Shown here: one piece after another, positions 17,341 through 28,490 of the stretch
Layout of the letters: each line of letters opens with the position of its first letter
How positions within the stretch are numbered: the stretch's first letter is position 1
From: Synechococcus sp. MIT S9220
GTDB lineage: Bacteria; Cyanobacteriota; Cyanobacteriia; PCC-6307; Cyanobiaceae
Assembly (NCBI RefSeq): GCF_014304815.1
Contig: NZ_CP047958.1
Location: 620,001-684,000 of the forward strand
Direction of reading: 5' to 3'
Length of the DNA: 64,000 nt
Position numbers and translations under genes: made by a program
The notes under the pieces: model-generated
The model's database searches: none
The model's input: only the letters and a program-made list of their open reading frames with translations
What the model was told of the DNA's origin: nothing

Positions 17341-18015
17341 ATGACAGCTCCGCCTTCGGAGCTTCCTACTAGCACCATTGTTGGTGCTCAGAGCAAGCTT
17401 GGCCGATCGCTCAAGCGCTCTGGTGACCTTGCGTTTTCAGCGGCAGTGCTTGGACTGGGCTTTCCGCTATTTCTGCTGCTGGCTGTGTTGGTGAAGCTCA
17501 GCTCACCGGGCCCAGTGTTTTATGTGCAGAAACGGGTCGGCCGCGGCTATCAACGCTTTGGGTGCATCAAATTCCGCACGATGCGGCCTGATGCTGATGC
17601 CGTTCTGGCTCAGGTGTTGCAGCGTTCACCAGAGTTGCGCGCTGAATTTGAAAGAGATTTCAAACTGCGTAACGATCCACGCATCACGCCAATCGGCAGG
17701 TTTCTCCGTCGCTCAAGTCTTGATGAGCTGCCACAGTTTTTGAATGTTCTGCGTGGTCAGATGAGTGTGGTCGGACCACGGCCGATTGTGAACGAAGAGA
17801 TCTTTCGCTATGGCGACTACATGGATGAAGTTCTGGCGGTCCGGCCTGGTTTGACTGGCCTCTGGCAAGTGAGCGGCAGAAATAATCTCAGCTATGACAA
17901 GCGGGTCAGGCTTGATCTGGCTTACGCCCGCGGACGTTCATTCTTGCTTGACATGGCCATCATCCTGCGCACGTTCGGTGTGTTGTTGCTGCCAATGGAT
18001 CGTGGTGCTTACTGA
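17341..18015 (+). CDS. bacterial sugar transferase (exopolysaccharide-initiating phosphotransferase)
   Basis: The protein has 224 residues from ATG 17341. One membrane helix (LAFSAAVLGLGFPLFLLLAVLV) is followed by the catalytic domain of the WcaJ/WbaP family: SSPGPVFYVQKRVGRG, FGCIKFRTM, RSSLDELPQFLNVLRGQMSV, VGPRP and RPGLTGLWQVSGR. It would load the first sugar-1-phosphate onto undecaprenyl phosphate and so start repeat-unit assembly. The frame stays open upstream to 17053 (96 more codons; a GTG at 17260 is another possible start), but that part does not look like the family. Its end overlaps cbiB by seven bases. Confidence 0.9.
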   Translation: MTAPPSELPTSTIVGAQSKLGRSLKRSGDLAFSAAVLGLGFPLFLLLAVLVKLSSPGPVFYVQKRVGRGYQRFGCIKFRTMRPDADAVLAQVLQRSPELRAEFERDFKLRNDPRITPIGRFLRRSSLDELPQFLNVLRGQMSVVGPRPIVNEEIFRYGDYMDEVLAVRPGLTGLWQVSGRNNLSYDKRVRLDLAYARGRSFLLDMAIILRTFGVLLLPMDRGAY

Positions 18016-19013
18016 GCACGCACTTGCAGGCTCCAGCTCAACATGGCTGCCATCAAGATCCAAAGCAGTTCAAGTCGTCTAGTCAGCTCCAGGATTCTGC
18101 TGATCCCTCGCGGGTCTGCAGTGGGCTGATCAGCTCCAAGCAGTGGTTTATCCACCCAACGATCGCCGTAACGGTTCCTGCCGCCTAGTTGCACGCCTGC
18201 ACAGTGCGCATAGATCGCTTCTGAGCGTCCTGCATTCGGTGAAGCATCGAGCTGGCCTTCGCATTCAGCCGATCTGATCAGAGCTGGCCACTGGCGCCAG
18301 GGCATGCTGACCAGCGGCAGGCTCAGCATCACTAAGCGGCAGGGCAGCCAGGTCAGCAGGTCATCGAGTCGTGCGCCTGCCGTGCCCAGCCAGCGCAGCG
18401 TTCCTCTGCGGTACCCGAGCATGGAATCCAGGGTGCTGGCCGCCTTGAATCCCCAGGCCAGGGCTAGTGGCCCTGGCGCGTCGCTCAATCCAAGGCTCCA
18501 GAGAGCTGCACCCGCCAACATCCAGAACAGCGGTGCGAACAGCCCGTCCACCGCATTCTCACTGGCGGTTTCGGCGGTGGCGCGCAGGATCTCGTCTCGA
18601 CTGAGTGAGGTCGTGTCGCGGCCCACAATCCAGCTGAGCTGCTCTCGTGCCGTTGAGAGACTGCCTCTCTCTTCGCGGGGGAGGGTTGCGATCACATTCA
18701 GCACGCTTTTTTCAAGGCTTTTGGCTGCCAGAGCACTGGCAAGGCCAGCGACCAGTGCCAGCACAGCGACGTTCTGGAGTATGCCGTCCGTTTCCAGGGC
18801 CATCCGTTCGATCAACCAACCGATGCTGGCGCTGCCAAGCGTGAGAACCAGCGTGATGGCTAGTCCACCCAGACGCAGCCACCGCGGGTGCCCACCGCTC
18901 CAATGTTCAACGCTGCGCCGCAGTGTGCTGATACAACGGCCCATCCACACCACAGGGTGTGGGGACCAGAGGGGATCGCCGATCAGCCGGTCGAGACCGG
19001 CCGCGGCAATCAC
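18009..19013 (-). CDS. cbiB: adenosylcobinamide-phosphate synthase CbiB/CobD
   Basis: A 334-residue polytopic membrane protein from GTG 19013. The family hallmark DRLIGDPLWSPHPVVWMGR is at the N-terminus, with SWIVGRDTTSLS and ATAETASENAVDGLFAPLFW in the middle and GYRRGTLRWLG further on. It attaches aminopropanol phosphate to adenosylcobyric acid in (pseudo)cobalamin synthesis. It lies just downstream of ilvC on the same strand (28 bases), so it may be read from the ilvC promoter. Confidence 0.92.
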   Translation of the reverse strand: MIAAAGLDRLIGDPLWSPHPVVWMGRCISTLRRSVEHWSGGHPRWLRLGGLAITLVLTLGSASIGWLIERMALETDGILQNVAVLALVAGLASALAAKSLEKSVLNVIATLPREERGSLSTAREQLSWIVGRDTTSLSRDEILRATAETASENAVDGLFAPLFWMLAGAALWSLGLSDAPGPLALAWGFKAASTLDSMLGYRRGTLRWLGTAGARLDDLLTWLPCRLVMLSLPLVSMPWRQWPALIRSAECEGQLDASPNAGRSEAIYAHCAGVQLGGRNRYGDRWVDKPLLGADQPTADPRGISRILELTRRLELLWILMAAMLSWSLQVRAQ

Positions 19014-19041
19014 CAGGAGAAAGGGCTGAATGATGCCCTGA

Positions 19042-20073
<1,032 letters not shown>

Positions 20074-20093
20074 TTACGCAAGTGCCGGATCGA

Positions 20094-20696
20094 TCAGGCC
20101 TCGTTGGGGTGGGCGATCACTCGGTCGATCAGTCCATAGTTTTTGGCCTCCTCGCTGCTGAGGAAGTAATCGCGGTCAGTGTCCTTCTCGATTTTCTCGA
20201 AGCTCTGGCCGCTCATGTCAGCCATCGAGCGGTTGAGCATCTCCTTCATGCGCAGAATCTCGCGCGCTTCAATTTCGATGTCGCTGGCCTGCCTTTGGGC
20301 AGTTCCGCCCAGAGGCTGGTGAATCATGATCCGGCTGTGGGGAAGGGCCAATCGCTTGCCTTTGGTGCCCGCCGCCAGCAGGAAGGCTCCCATCGACGCC
20401 GCAAGACCTACGCAGATGGTGACCACGTCGCTCTTGACGTATTGCATGGTGTCGTAAATCGCCAGCCCTGCCGTGACCGATCCGCCCGGGGAGTTGATGT
20501 ACAGATAGATCGGCTTGCTGCTGTCCTCGGAGTCGAGATAAAGCATCTGGGCAACCAGGCTGTTGGCGACTGCGTCATTGACCTCGGAACCGAGGAAGAG
20601 GATTCGCTCCACTCCTAATCGGGTGTAGATGTCTACCCAGCGCTCCATCTGGCTGCCAGGGAGGCGGTAGGGCACGCTGGGGGTTCCGATCGGCAT
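20094..20696 (-). CDS. clpP: ATP-dependent Clp protease subunit ClpP3
   Basis: A 200-residue ClpP with a complete triad: Ser101 in GLAASMGAF, His126 in MIHQPLGG and Asp176 in DRDYFLS. It lies 53 bases downstream of the clpR homologue. In cyanobacteria ClpP3 and ClpR form one mixed heptameric ring type and their genes are adjacent, which is why I call this clpP3. It degrades proteins together with a Clp ATPase such as ClpC. Confidence 0.93.
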   Translation of the reverse strand: MPIGTPSVPYRLPGSQMERWVDIYTRLGVERILFLGSEVNDAVANSLVAQMLYLDSEDSSKPIYLYINSPGGSVTAGLAIYDTMQYVKSDVVTICVGLAASMGAFLLAAGTKGKRLALPHSRIMIHQPLGGTAQRQASDIEIEAREILRMKEMLNRSMADMSGQSFEKIEKDTDRDYFLSSEEAKNYGLIDRVIAHPNEA

Positions 20697-20749
20697 GAGT
20701 CCTGGTGGGGTGAAGAGAAAGCAGTGAAACGTGAGGGAGGAGGCCCGGA

Positions 20750-21421
20750 TCAGCCGGCCGGAACGGGAGCTGGAAGCTCTTTGCGACTGGAGAGAACGCG
20801 ATCAATCAGCCCGTAGTCCTTGGCCTGGTCTGGAGTGAGGTAACTCATGCGATCGGAATCCTTCGAGAGTTCCTCCACGCTGCGGCCGGTGTTTGTCGAC
20901 AGGATTTCAAGCATCGCTCGCTTGTTGTGCAGCACTTCCTTGGCACGGATCTGAATGTCCGTTGCCTGGCCTTGGGCTCCGCTGCGGGGTTGATGCAGCA
21001 CGATCGAGGCGTGGGGCAGGGCAGCGCGGTGTCCCTTGGTTCCGGCAGACAAAATCACAGCTGCTGTGCCCATCGCCTGACCGATGCAGATGGTGTGGAC
21101 CGGCGGTTTCACGTAGCGGAGGGTGTCGCAGATCGCGAAAGCTTCCGTTTCAAAGCCGATGGCATCACCGGTGTACCAGCTGGTACCCGTTGAATTGATA
21201 TAGAAGTAAATCGGTTTGTCAGGGTTATCAAATTCCAGGAAAAGAAGCTGAGCAATGATCAGTTCAGTGACATCGAGTCCGACCTGACGTTTGGTGTCGT
21301 CATCGGAAAAGAGCGGTAGTCCCAAATAGACAATGCGCTCCTTGAGCAGCAATGACGGCAGATCCGGGGGCGGAGTCCGCATCACCGACGAATCGCCGTA
21401 ATAAGGAGCTGATGTGGTCAT
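20750..21421 (-). CDS. clpR: ClpR, catalytically inactive ClpP paralogue
   Basis: The protein has 223 residues. It aligns with ClpP, but the active-site segment reads [13 protein letters not shown], placing Gly (about 118) where the nucleophilic Ser should be. The His (VLHQPRSG) and Asp (SDRMSYL) positions remain. Missing Ser with the rest of the fold kept is the definition of ClpR, a structural partner of ClpP3. The N-terminus is longer than in ClpP. The clpR-clpP3 order fits a two-gene operon. Confidence 0.93.
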   Translation of the reverse strand: MTTSAPYYGDSSVMRTPPPDLPSLLLKERIVYLGLPLFSDDDTKRQVGLDVTELIIAQLLFLEFDNPDKPIYFYINSTGTSWYTGDAIGFETEAFAICDTLRYVKPPVHTICIGQAMGTAAVILSAGTKGHRAALPHASIVLHQPRSGAQGQATDIQIRAKEVLHNKRAMLEILSTNTGRSVEELSKDSDRMSYLTPDQAKDYGLIDRVLSSRKELPAPVPAG

Positions 21422-21450
21422 CCGCGTCGGGCTGCCGTGGTCGGTGGAGC

Positions 21451-22605
21451 CTAGCGGGACTCTGGGGTTGGACGCTCATTGCGTCGGTTTTTGCGGGGCG
21501 GTTTTGCTCCAGGAATGCTCTTGCTGGTGGCGGTTGTTTCGCCGTCTTTGTCGAGCCGACCGAACACCATCCGGCCGCTTGGATTTTGTAAGGCTCCCGT
21601 GATCACCACGGCCCGTCGTTCACCAATTGCAGCTCGTGCGTTTTCAATCACCACCATCGTGCCGTCTTCCAAGTAGGCCACTCCCTGGTGTTCCTCCTTG
21701 CCTTCGCGAACGATCTTCAGGTTGAGTTCATCCCCGGGTTGCACTTCAGGGCGCAGGGCGATCACCAGTTCGCTGAGGTTCATCACCTTGAGCTCCTTCA
21801 CCCGCGCCACCTGAGCCAGGTTGAAGTCCGCCGTCACCAGCGTGCCGCCGGTGTCTTCCGTGAGCTGCAGCAGGCGATCATCGGTGCCTGCCCCGTCGTA
21901 GCGGGTTGTGTTGATCACCAAACGTTTGTCGTAGGTCTCGCGCAGCGCATTGAGCAGCTTCAGGCCACGTCGACCCTTGCCGCGTTTCTCGATGTTGTTG
22001 GAATCGGCGAGTTGCTGCATTTCGTTGATCACCGTCTGGGCCACGATCACCTTCCCCTCCAGCAGTCCGCAGCCGATCATTCCCTGAATACGGCCGTCAA
22101 TGATCACGCTGGTATCGAGGATTTTGGCTGTGGCCGGCGTGAGCACACCATCCGCCACCAGCAGGGCCTCCGTGGAGGTTGGGTTGAACAGCCTCAGCAG
22201 CGTCCGTCCATGCACCTCGGCGAGGTTGTAGCCCAGCACGCCGAAAAACACGTTGCTGAGAATCGCTGCTAGGGGTTTCACTAGAGAGCTGGCGCCGGCA
22301 AGAGGCAGCAACAGAATCGGTGCCAGCAGCAGGTTGGCCACCAGCAGGCCAAGGATCAGTCCAACAGCCCGGCTCACCAGGAGATCGGTGGGCATGGTGC
22401 GCACCTGATTCATCAGTCGCTGCCGCAGCCGTCGGAACACCACCCCGGCCACCAGGCCGATGACCGCACCGCCGGCGCTCAGGCCCAAACGGACCTGCTG
22501 GGCGTTGGTGTCATCGAGCAATTCCTGCGGGAGCAGATGCACGCCCATCCAGCCGGTGGCCGTCCCGGAGATCAGGAACAGGATGATGATGAGCGCTTCG
22601 ACCAT
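21451..22605 (-). CDS. PIN/TRAM-domain membrane protein (YacL-like)
   Basis: The protein has 384 residues. Four N-terminal helices (about 1-115) are followed by a PIN nuclease-like domain beginning ILDTSVIIDGRIQGM, with conserved acidic residues in INEMQQLAD and LVTADFNLAQVA. A TRAM RNA-binding domain follows (about 295-350, VQPGDELNLKIVREGKEEHQ). The tail is basic. The architecture matches YacL-type proteins; the role is uncertain, possibly RNA cleavage at the membrane. It lies just upstream of clpR on the same strand. Confidence 0.88.
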   Translation of the reverse strand: MVEALIIILFLISGTATGWMGVHLLPQELLDDTNAQQVRLGLSAGGAVIGLVAGVVFRRLRQRLMNQVRTMPTDLLVSRAVGLILGLLVANLLLAPILLLPLAGASSLVKPLAAILSNVFFGVLGYNLAEVHGRTLLRLFNPTSTEALLVADGVLTPATAKILDTSVIIDGRIQGMIGCGLLEGKVIVAQTVINEMQQLADSNNIEKRGKGRRGLKLLNALRETYDKRLVINTTRYDGAGTDDRLLQLTEDTGGTLVTADFNLAQVARVKELKVMNLSELVIALRPEVQPGDELNLKIVREGKEEHQGVAYLEDGTMVVIENARAAIGERRAVVITGALQNPSGRMVFGRLDKDGETTATSKSIPGAKPPRKNRRNERPTPESR

Positions 22606-22676
22606 GAGGTTGGGTTCTCACTGCCCAGTCCAGTTGCAGGCAGCATGCACCATTCTCACTCTCCTGGCTCGGGCTG

Positions 22677-23939
22677 ATGACCGCACCCGCGCCCCGCAGC
22701 GCTTACATCCATATTCCGTTTTGCCATCGGCGCTGCTTCTACTGCGATTTCGCGGTGGTGCCGTTGGGAGACAAGGCGGATGCCCAAGGTGGGCCTGGGA
22801 GTCGCTCAATCGAGACCTATCTCGGCCAGCTGCTGCAGGAAATCGAGTGTTCTCCAATCGGGCCGCCTTTGGCCACCGTCTACATCGGAGGAGGCACACC
22901 CTCGCTGCTGGCCCCTGAACAGGTGGGGCGTGTGCTCAATGCTCTGAGGGTGCGTTTCGGCTTGCAGAGCGGATCTGAGATCACCCTGGAAATGGACCCC
23001 GCCAGCTTTGAGCGGATGGATCTCGAGGCTTTGCTGCGCTGCGGTGTGAATCGGGTGAGTCTGGGTGGTCAGAGTTTTGATGACCAGGTTTTGGCAGCCC
23101 TCGGTCGCCGTCATCGCCGCTCGGATCTGCTGGAAGCCTGTGAATGGCTCCATGGAGCGGTTCTAAACGGTGCTCTGCGGAGCTGGAGCCTTGATCTGAT
23201 TCGCAATTTGCCTGATCAGAGCGACGACGCTTGGGCCGTTCAGCTGGAGCGTGCAGTTGCGATGGGTGCTCCTCATCTCTCCATTTATGACCTCAGCCTG
23301 GAACCTGGCACGGTGTTCTCAAAGCTGGAGCAACGCGGTGAGCTGGAGTTGCCCGATGAGGACGGCGCTGCCGATCGGATTGCCGCCACCAGTGATCGCC
23401 TGGCTAGGGCTGGCTACTGCCGCTACGAAATCTCCAATTTCTCCAGGCCAGGCCATGCCTCCAGGCATAACCGTGTGTACTGGAGCGGAGCCGGTTGGTG
23501 GGCTTTTGGTTTGGGCGCCACCAGTGCACCCTGGGGTGAGCGCTTCGCGAGGCCGCGCACCCGTGAGGCCTATGGACAATGGCTCGACCAGCAGCAGAGG
23601 GACGGTCCGCATTCGTCTTTGCTGAAGGGGTTGGCCCTGCCGATGAGCCTGGAGGACCGTCTGCTCGTGGGGCTCAGGCGACATGAAGGCGTTGACCTGC
23701 TGGAACAAGCCCTGAGTTGCGGCTGGTCATTGCAAGCTTGCAGCCGCTGGCTGCCTCAACTGGAGGATCGCTGGGCAGGATTTCTCGCAACAGATCTGCT
23801 GCGCAGGCGCGGCACTCGCTGGCAGCTCACCGATCCTCTGGGGATGGCTGTCAGCAATGCGGTTCTGGTGGAGCTGGTGGAGTGGTGGGAGGAGCTGAGT
23901 GCTGACGCTGATCATCCAACCAGCTGCTCAAAGCCTTGA
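22677..23939 (+). CDS. hemW: radical SAM protein HemW (HemN-like)
   Basis: The protein has 420 residues. The radical SAM cysteines are in [12 protein letters not shown] (Cys16, 20, 23), followed by [10 protein letters not shown] and LEMDPASF. The extra N-terminal Cys of true HemN is absent and the C-terminal domain is HemW-like ([17 protein letters not shown]). HemW family proteins bind heme and deliver it to target proteins rather than oxidising coproporphyrinogen. It is divergent from the PIN/TRAM gene, and its last 89 bases overlap the 3' end of panB on the other strand. Confidence 0.88.
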   Translation: MTAPAPRSAYIHIPFCHRRCFYCDFAVVPLGDKADAQGGPGSRSIETYLGQLLQEIECSPIGPPLATVYIGGGTPSLLAPEQVGRVLNALRVRFGLQSGSEITLEMDPASFERMDLEALLRCGVNRVSLGGQSFDDQVLAALGRRHRRSDLLEACEWLHGAVLNGALRSWSLDLIRNLPDQSDDAWAVQLERAVAMGAPHLSIYDLSLEPGTVFSKLEQRGELELPDEDGAADRIAATSDRLARAGYCRYEISNFSRPGHASRHNRVYWSGAGWWAFGLGATSAPWGERFARPRTREAYGQWLDQQQRDGPHSSLLKGLALPMSLEDRLLVGLRRHEGVDLLEQALSCGWSLQACSRWLPQLEDRWAGFLATDLLRRRGTRWQLTDPLGMAVSNAVLVELVEWWEELSADADHPTSCSKP

Positions 23940-24669
23940 CCCCAAGGCCTCGACCATCCATCCGAGCTTGGCTGAAGGGTGGTTGTGAGCGGGTGAGCCC
24001 AAGTAGGTCGGCGGTCACGCTCACTTGCCCATCGCAGTCATTCCCTGCTCCGATGCCGATCACCGGGATGGCCAGACGCCGCCTCACCTGGCTTGCGAGT
24101 TCGGAGGGAACGTGCTCGAGCACCATCGCAAAACACCCCACCGACTCCAGTTCCGAAGCTTGCTGTAAGAGGCGTTCCTGGCTGCGTGGATCCCTGGCCT
24201 GACGGCGGTAGCCAAGGCTGTGGACCGCTTGAGGCAACAACCCCAGGTGCCCCATGACAGGGATTCCCGTGCGAACTAAGCGTTCAATGACCGCCAACAC
24301 CTCGGGTTCGGCGCCCTCAAGCTTCACTCCCGCTGCATCGGATTGTTTGATCAGGCTTCCTGCTGCGGCCACCGCGCGATCCAAGCCGCACTGGTAGCTA
24401 AGGAAGGGAAGGTCGGTGATCACCAGCGGTTGTTGGGCCAACGGCTTGCTCAAACCGCGGCAGACCGCCTGTGTGTGCAGCAGCATCTGCTCCAACGTGA
24501 CGGGAAGGGTTGTGCTGTGACCGAGGCTGACCATGGCGAGTGAATCCCCCACCAGCACCACATCAGCGCCGGCGTCCTCCACGAGGGAGGCGCTCAGAGC
24601 ATCCCAGGCGGTGAGCATGGTGATCGGTTGGCCGGTCTGCTTGAACCGGATCAGGTCAGAGGCGCGCAA
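23851..24669 (-). CDS. panB: 3-methyl-2-oxobutanoate hydroxymethyltransferase
   Basis: A 272-residue protein from TTG 24669, which gives the expected [20 protein letters not shown] start; no ATG lies upstream. Metal- and substrate-binding parts are [20 protein letters not shown] and [17 protein letters not shown], with GHLGLLPQ and [12 protein letters not shown] further on. It makes ketopantoate in pantothenate/CoA synthesis. The Pro-rich last 30 residues are coded over the end of hemW, so this extension is constrained on both strands. Confidence 0.93.
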   Translation of the reverse strand: MRASDLIRFKQTGQPITMLTAWDALSASLVEDAGADVVLVGDSLAMVSLGHSTTLPVTLEQMLLHTQAVCRGLSKPLAQQPLVITDLPFLSYQCGLDRAVAAAGSLIKQSDAAGVKLEGAEPEVLAVIERLVRTGIPVMGHLGLLPQAVHSLGYRRQARDPRSQERLLQQASELESVGCFAMVLEHVPSELASQVRRRLAIPVIGIGAGNDCDGQVSVTADLLGLTRSQPPFSQARMDGRGLGVKALSSWLDDQRQHSAPPTTPPAPPEPHC

Positions 24670-24710
24670 CCGCTTTCTCGAATCAGCGGACTTCCATTGC
24701 TAACATCGCA

Positions 24711-24810
24711 GGTGACTCGGACCTATGCGGTTCAGACGCCCAAACTTGGTCAGAACCGGAAGGCAGCAGCCACACGGGATGCTCTGGACAGGCGTGGACT
24801 CCGGGTCACC
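24711..24810 (+). ncRNA. ffs: signal recognition particle 4.5S RNA
   Basis: The 100-base segment folds end to end: GGTGACTCGGAC at the 5' side faces GACTCCGGGTCACC at the 3' side. The apical part holds the universally conserved SRP core (TTGGTCAGAACCGGAAGG, then CAGCAGCC) including the GGAA tetraloop. With Ffh it targets membrane proteins for co-translational insertion. It is divergent from panB and convergent with ftsZ. Confidence 0.93.
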
Positions 24811-24822
24811 ACATTGCAATAG

Positions 24823-24846
24823 CCGACTCCGGAAAACCAGAGTCGG
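24823..24846. terminator. hairpin between ffs and ftsZ, possible two-way terminator
   Basis: CCGACTC (24823-24829) pairs with GAGTCGG (24840-24846) around a ten-base loop. It sits in the convergent gap 13 bases after ffs and 30 bases beyond the ftsZ stop. There is no U-run on either side, so it is at best a weak intrinsic terminator. Confidence 0.4.
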
Positions 24847-24875
24847 GCAACACATTCAGTGCACTGCAATCTGAG

Positions 24876-26036
24876 TCAGTTGTTCTGGCCGCCATCCTGG
24901 CGTTGCTGACGCTGTCTCAGGAATTCAGGAATGCGAGCACCGGAATCCTGAGATTCAGCGGGGCTGAACGCTGAGGTGGCAGCACGCGGGACGCTTCTCT
25001 CGGTGCGATAAGGCTGACCATTCTCAAACCCTGTGGCGATGACGGTCACGTGGATCTCTCCTTCCAGACGTTCATCCACCACCGCTCCAACAATGATGTT
25101 GGCCTCGGGATCCACCACGTCGTAGATCACTTCGGAGGCGCTGGTCATGTCCTCAAGGGTCATGTCGCGGCCACCGCTGATGTTGATCACACAACCCTTG
25201 GCACCATCGATCCGGGCAGCCTCCAGCAGAGGGCTGTTGATCGCGGTCTGGGCGGCTTCGATCGCACGCGATCGGCCGGATCCGACGCCAATGCCAAGCA
25301 GGGCAGTGCCGGCTTCCGTCATCACCGAGCGCACATCAGCGAAGTCAACATTCACCAGGCCTGGACAGGTGATGATGTCGGTGATGCCCTTCACACCCAT
25401 GCGCAGAACATCATCTGCGCTGCGGAAGGCTTCCTGAAGAGGTGCACTGCCAATCGCATCACGTAGACGGTCGTTGGGAATCACGATCAAGGTGTCCACA
25501 TGCTCGGCCAGCCGGGCGATGCCCTCATCGGCCTGGCGCATGCGACGACGGCCCTCAAAGCCGAAGGGCTTGGTGACAATGCCAACCGTCAGGGCGCCAC
25601 TTTCCTTGGCGACCTCGGCGACCACGGGCGCCGCACCGGTTCCCGTGCCCCCACCCATGCCGGCTGCGATAAAGACAAGATCCGCACCCTGAAGGGCCTG
25701 CTGCAGGTCAGCGCGGGATTCTTCAGCTGCTTTCTGACCGATGCTGGGATTACCGCCGGCCCCGAGGCCACGTGTCAGGGTCTGCCCGAGCTGAACGCGA
25801 TGTTCTGACGATGATTGCAGCAGGGCTTGTGCATCGGTGTTCAGAACTCTGTAAGCAACCCCTTCAAGGTCACTTTGAATCATGCGGTTTACCGCATTGC
25901 TGCCGCCGCCACCAACGCCGATGACTTCAATTCGGGCGGATTGAGAGGGAAGAATTCCTGCTGAATCAGGAGAAGGGGACATTTGACCGCTCACCATCTC
26001 CATCGCCGTCGTCGAACCATTGAGGTGCGTGTGCAT
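24876..26036 (-). CDS. ftsZ: cell division protein FtsZ
   Basis: About 386 residues from the ATG at 26036 (MHTHLNGS); a TTG at 26069 and an ATG at 26003 are alternatives. The tubulin-like GTPase has [18 protein letters not shown], the signature [16 protein letters not shown], the catalytic T7 loop in [11 protein letters not shown], and the C-terminal conserved peptide [11 protein letters not shown]. It assembles the division ring. It follows ftsQ in the order ddl-hyp-ftsQ-ftsZ. Confidence 0.96.
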   Translation of the reverse strand: MHTHLNGSTTAMEMVSGQMSPSPDSAGILPSQSARIEVIGVGGGGSNAVNRMIQSDLEGVAYRVLNTDAQALLQSSSEHRVQLGQTLTRGLGAGGNPSIGQKAAEESRADLQQALQGADLVFIAAGMGGGTGTGAAPVVAEVAKESGALTVGIVTKPFGFEGRRRMRQADEGIARLAEHVDTLIVIPNDRLRDAIGSAPLQEAFRSADDVLRMGVKGITDIITCPGLVNVDFADVRSVMTEAGTALLGIGVGSGRSRAIEAAQTAINSPLLEAARIDGAKGCVINISGGRDMTLEDMTSASEVIYDVVDPEANIIVGAVVDERLEGEIHVTVIATGFENGQPYRTERSVPRAATSAFSPAESQDSGARIPEFLRQRQQRQDGGQNN

Positions 26037-26108
26037 TATGTCCCTGCGAGCCACGATCGCCGAATTCAAATAACACTCGTTGTGGTTTCAGCACGCTGCA
26101 ACCTCTGG

Positions 26109-26954
26109 TCAGGGTTTGCTCGTTTTCTGTTTCGGATCCGCTTTCAACTGCAATTCGGGTTTGGAAGGGTCTGAAAGATCGATGCCGCTGCTGGCTTTGC
26201 CTCGCAGGGTTTCGGGAAGACTTTTTGACAGCAGGGCGATGGTGCTGAGCTGTTGATCCAGCAGCCGTTCATTGGAGCCCAGCCGCACCAGACCCAGCGT
26301 TTGCGTGCGCAGGCTGAGATCACCATCTGGGGCGATATGGATCACCGTCAACGGACTGCCCAATAGATCTCGTTTGTCCAGCACCGTCGCAATCATCGAA
26401 CGCCGGCTGGGAATCCACCCCTCCACTCGCACCGCACTGGCGGGGGCTTCCCCTTGGCGCGCAACGGTGAGTGGCATCCAATGGCCTTCAACGTCGACCA
26501 TGCCCTGTTCCTTGCCGCGGGCCCCCATGCGGCTGGCCGCCGCGATTGGACGACGATCCTTCAGCTCGATCTCCAGCCCAGGTGGGACAAGACGGCGCTG
26601 CACTGACACGGACTGCACCGGGAGTTCGGCCAGCAATCGACGCTCGAGTCGTCCTGGTTCCAAGGTGATTAAGGGTCTTGGGAAGCGCAGGCCGGCTGCT
26701 TTGACCACCGCATCACTGCCGAGGCGATCGCTGCCTCGGACTGTCAGCTGCTGCTGCGAGCGCAAACTCCAGCCGGCACTGAGCAGAACCCAGATCAGTC
26801 CGCTTGAGACTCCGCCAAACAGCAAGATGCGCCAGCTCTGAATCAACCGCTCCTGGCGTTTTTCCTGGCGCAGCCTGCGACGACGTTCGACGCCCGGAGG
26901 AAGGGGAGCGCTGCTGTTGCTTCTGTCCTGTTTGTTGAGTTTCGAGCGGGCCAT
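26109..26954 (-). CDS. ftsQ: FtsQ-type division protein with POTRA domain
   Basis: A 281-residue protein from ATG 26954. The basic cytoplasmic N-terminus (PGVERRRRLRQEKRQERL) leads to one membrane helix (ILLFGGVSSGLIWVLLSAGW), then a POTRA-like domain (LTVRGSDRLGSDAVVKAAGL) and the FtsQ domain (VSVQRRLVPPGLEIELKDRR). It would link the early and late parts of the divisome. Its start overlaps the stop of the upstream small gene by one base, and ftsZ follows 73 bases on. Confidence 0.88.
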   Translation of the reverse strand: MARSKLNKQDRSNSSAPLPPGVERRRRLRQEKRQERLIQSWRILLFGGVSSGLIWVLLSAGWSLRSQQQLTVRGSDRLGSDAVVKAAGLRFPRPLITLEPGRLERRLLAELPVQSVSVQRRLVPPGLEIELKDRRPIAAASRMGARGKEQGMVDVEGHWMPLTVARQGEAPASAVRVEGWIPSRRSMIATVLDKRDLLGSPLTVIHIAPDGDLSLRTQTLGLVRLGSNERLLDQQLSTIALLSKSLPETLRGKASSGIDLSDPSKPELQLKADPKQKTSKP

Positions 26955-27364
26955 CACAGGTCGCAACGAGCCTTCGCCATCAACTGATTCATCCAGCGGC
27001 GGGCCCGTTCCGCATCCGAGAAGGGCACGTCCATCTGTTGGCCTTCCCCGATCAGCCTCAAGCGGCAGCGACCCTGCGACTCATGGGCCAGCGGCGCATC
27101 ACCCGAGGAGAGCGACATCAACTCCACCAATTCCAGTGTCTTGATCACAAAGCGACCTTCATCCTTGAAGCTGCCGGCATGGAAACTGCTCCAGCACAGC
27201 TCACCGTTCTTCAGTCGTGCTGCGCCGCAGCCATCGAGTTTGGCCAGCTCGGATGATTCGCTCCAGACCCGAAACAGATTCTGGCGTCGTCGTTCCAGCC
27301 AGCCCAAGGACGCCAGCAGCACGAACACCAGCAGCAGCGGGAACCAGAGCAAACCGTGCATCAT
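26954..27364 (-). CDS. small membrane protein in the ddl-ftsQ operon
   Basis: The protein has 136 residues from ATG 27364 (MMHGLLWFPLLLVFVLLASL). One N-terminal helix is followed by a basic segment (ERRRQNLFRVW) and a soluble domain with two Cys (GCGAARLKNGELCW) and a C-terminal RCDL. No known domain is recognised. It starts 26 bases after ddl and its TGA overlaps the ftsQ ATG, so it is part of the division/cell-wall operon and may act at the envelope; the job is unknown. Confidence 0.7.
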   Translation of the reverse strand: MMHGLLWFPLLLVFVLLASLGWLERRRQNLFRVWSESSELAKLDGCGAARLKNGELCWSSFHAGSFKDEGRFVIKTLELVELMSLSSGDAPLAHESQGRCRLRLIGEGQQMDVPFSDAERARRWMNQLMAKARCDL

Positions 27365-27389
27365 CGCGGCAGCAGCGGAGGCAGAAGGC

Positions 27390-28451
27390 TCATTCTTGCG
27401 CTGTAGCCACCAGCTCCGCCACCAGCTGTGGCAAAGGAATACCGGAGGCTTCCCAGAGAGTGGGATACATGCTCTGAGAGGTGAAGCCCGGCAGTGTATT
27501 GATCTCATTCAGCCAGATCTGCCCATTCGCTTCGTCGTAGAAGACATCCACACGTGCCTGTCCGTAGGCGTGAACGGCGCGGCAGGCAGCAATGGCCATG
27601 GCCTGAATCCGTTGGCTGACGGCATCGGGCAGGGGTGCCGGGATCAGCGTTTGACTGCGTCCTTCGGTGTATTTGGTCTCGTAGTCGTACCAATCGGCGT
27701 CGAACCGCACCTCACCCACCACGGAAGCCTTCAGATGCGTACGTCCAAGGACGGCACATTCCAGCTCCCTAGCTTTGACGCCCTGTTCCACCACCAAGCG
27801 TGGATCGAGTTCCGCTGCCAGTCGCAGGCCTGCTAGGAGTTCATCGCGATTGCGCACCTTGCTGATGCCCACGGATGAGCCGAGGTTGGCGGGCTTCACA
27901 AAGCAGGGATAGCCAAGCTCCTTCTCCAGCCTGATCAGCACACGCTCCAGCTGTTCTGGATTGTTGAGGTCTGCCGCGTTGACTTCGATGTGAGCAACCT
28001 GGGAGAGGCCGGCGTCGGCAAAGGCTGCTTTCATCATCAGCTTGTCCATGCCCACGGCGGATCCGAGTACGCCTGAACCCACGAAGGGTTGTTGCATCAG
28101 CGTGAACAGACCTTGCACCGTGCCGTCCTCTCCGTTGGGTCCGTGCAAAACGGGATACCAGACATCGATTTGATCGGGATCCAGCGGCAACTGGCGCAGT
28201 CCTCGTGTTGGCAGTGGTTGAGGCAGCTGGTCATCGGCCAGCGCTGCCATCTGTTGCAGCACCCTTTGGGCAATGGTGTCCGGCCACCAGCGCCCCTCAC
28301 GGTCGATGTAGAGGGGGGTCACCTGGAACCTCTCCCGATTGCTGGGGTCGCCCAGGGCTTTGATCACCGTTGAGGCCGACCGGATTGAAACGTCGTGTTC
28401 CCCGGAAGCACCTCCGAACACCACGCCAACGCGGAGAGGGGAAGTCGGCAT
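27390..28451 (-). CDS. ddl: D-alanine--D-alanine ligase
   Basis: A 353-residue ATP-grasp enzyme. [20 protein letters not shown] opens the N-terminal domain, [13 protein letters not shown] contains the D-Ala-binding acidic region, [16 protein letters not shown] is the ATP-grasp lysine region, and the Mg site is in [19 protein letters not shown]. It makes the D-Ala-D-Ala dipeptide of peptidoglycan and heads the wall/division run ending in ftsZ. Confidence 0.97.
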   Translation of the reverse strand: MPTSPLRVGVVFGGASGEHDVSIRSASTVIKALGDPSNRERFQVTPLYIDREGRWWPDTIAQRVLQQMAALADDQLPQPLPTRGLRQLPLDPDQIDVWYPVLHGPNGEDGTVQGLFTLMQQPFVGSGVLGSAVGMDKLMMKAAFADAGLSQVAHIEVNAADLNNPEQLERVLIRLEKELGYPCFVKPANLGSSVGISKVRNRDELLAGLRLAAELDPRLVVEQGVKARELECAVLGRTHLKASVVGEVRFDADWYDYETKYTEGRSQTLIPAPLPDAVSQRIQAMAIAACRAVHAYGQARVDVFYDEANGQIWLNEINTLPGFTSQSMYPTLWEASGIPLPQLVAELVATAQE

Positions 28452-28490
28452 GGGGGGAAGATCTGTAAGAAGGTCTGCGCCGCAAACGTA

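Noticed and set aside
21688-22272. 194-codon plus-strand open frame
   Set aside because: It is fully antisense to the PIN/TRAM gene, whose domains are clear; composition-driven shadow with His/Gln-rich sequence.
26272-26841. 189-codon plus-strand open frame
   Set aside because: Antisense to ftsQ; Arg/Ser/Pro-rich shadow typical of GC-rich DNA.
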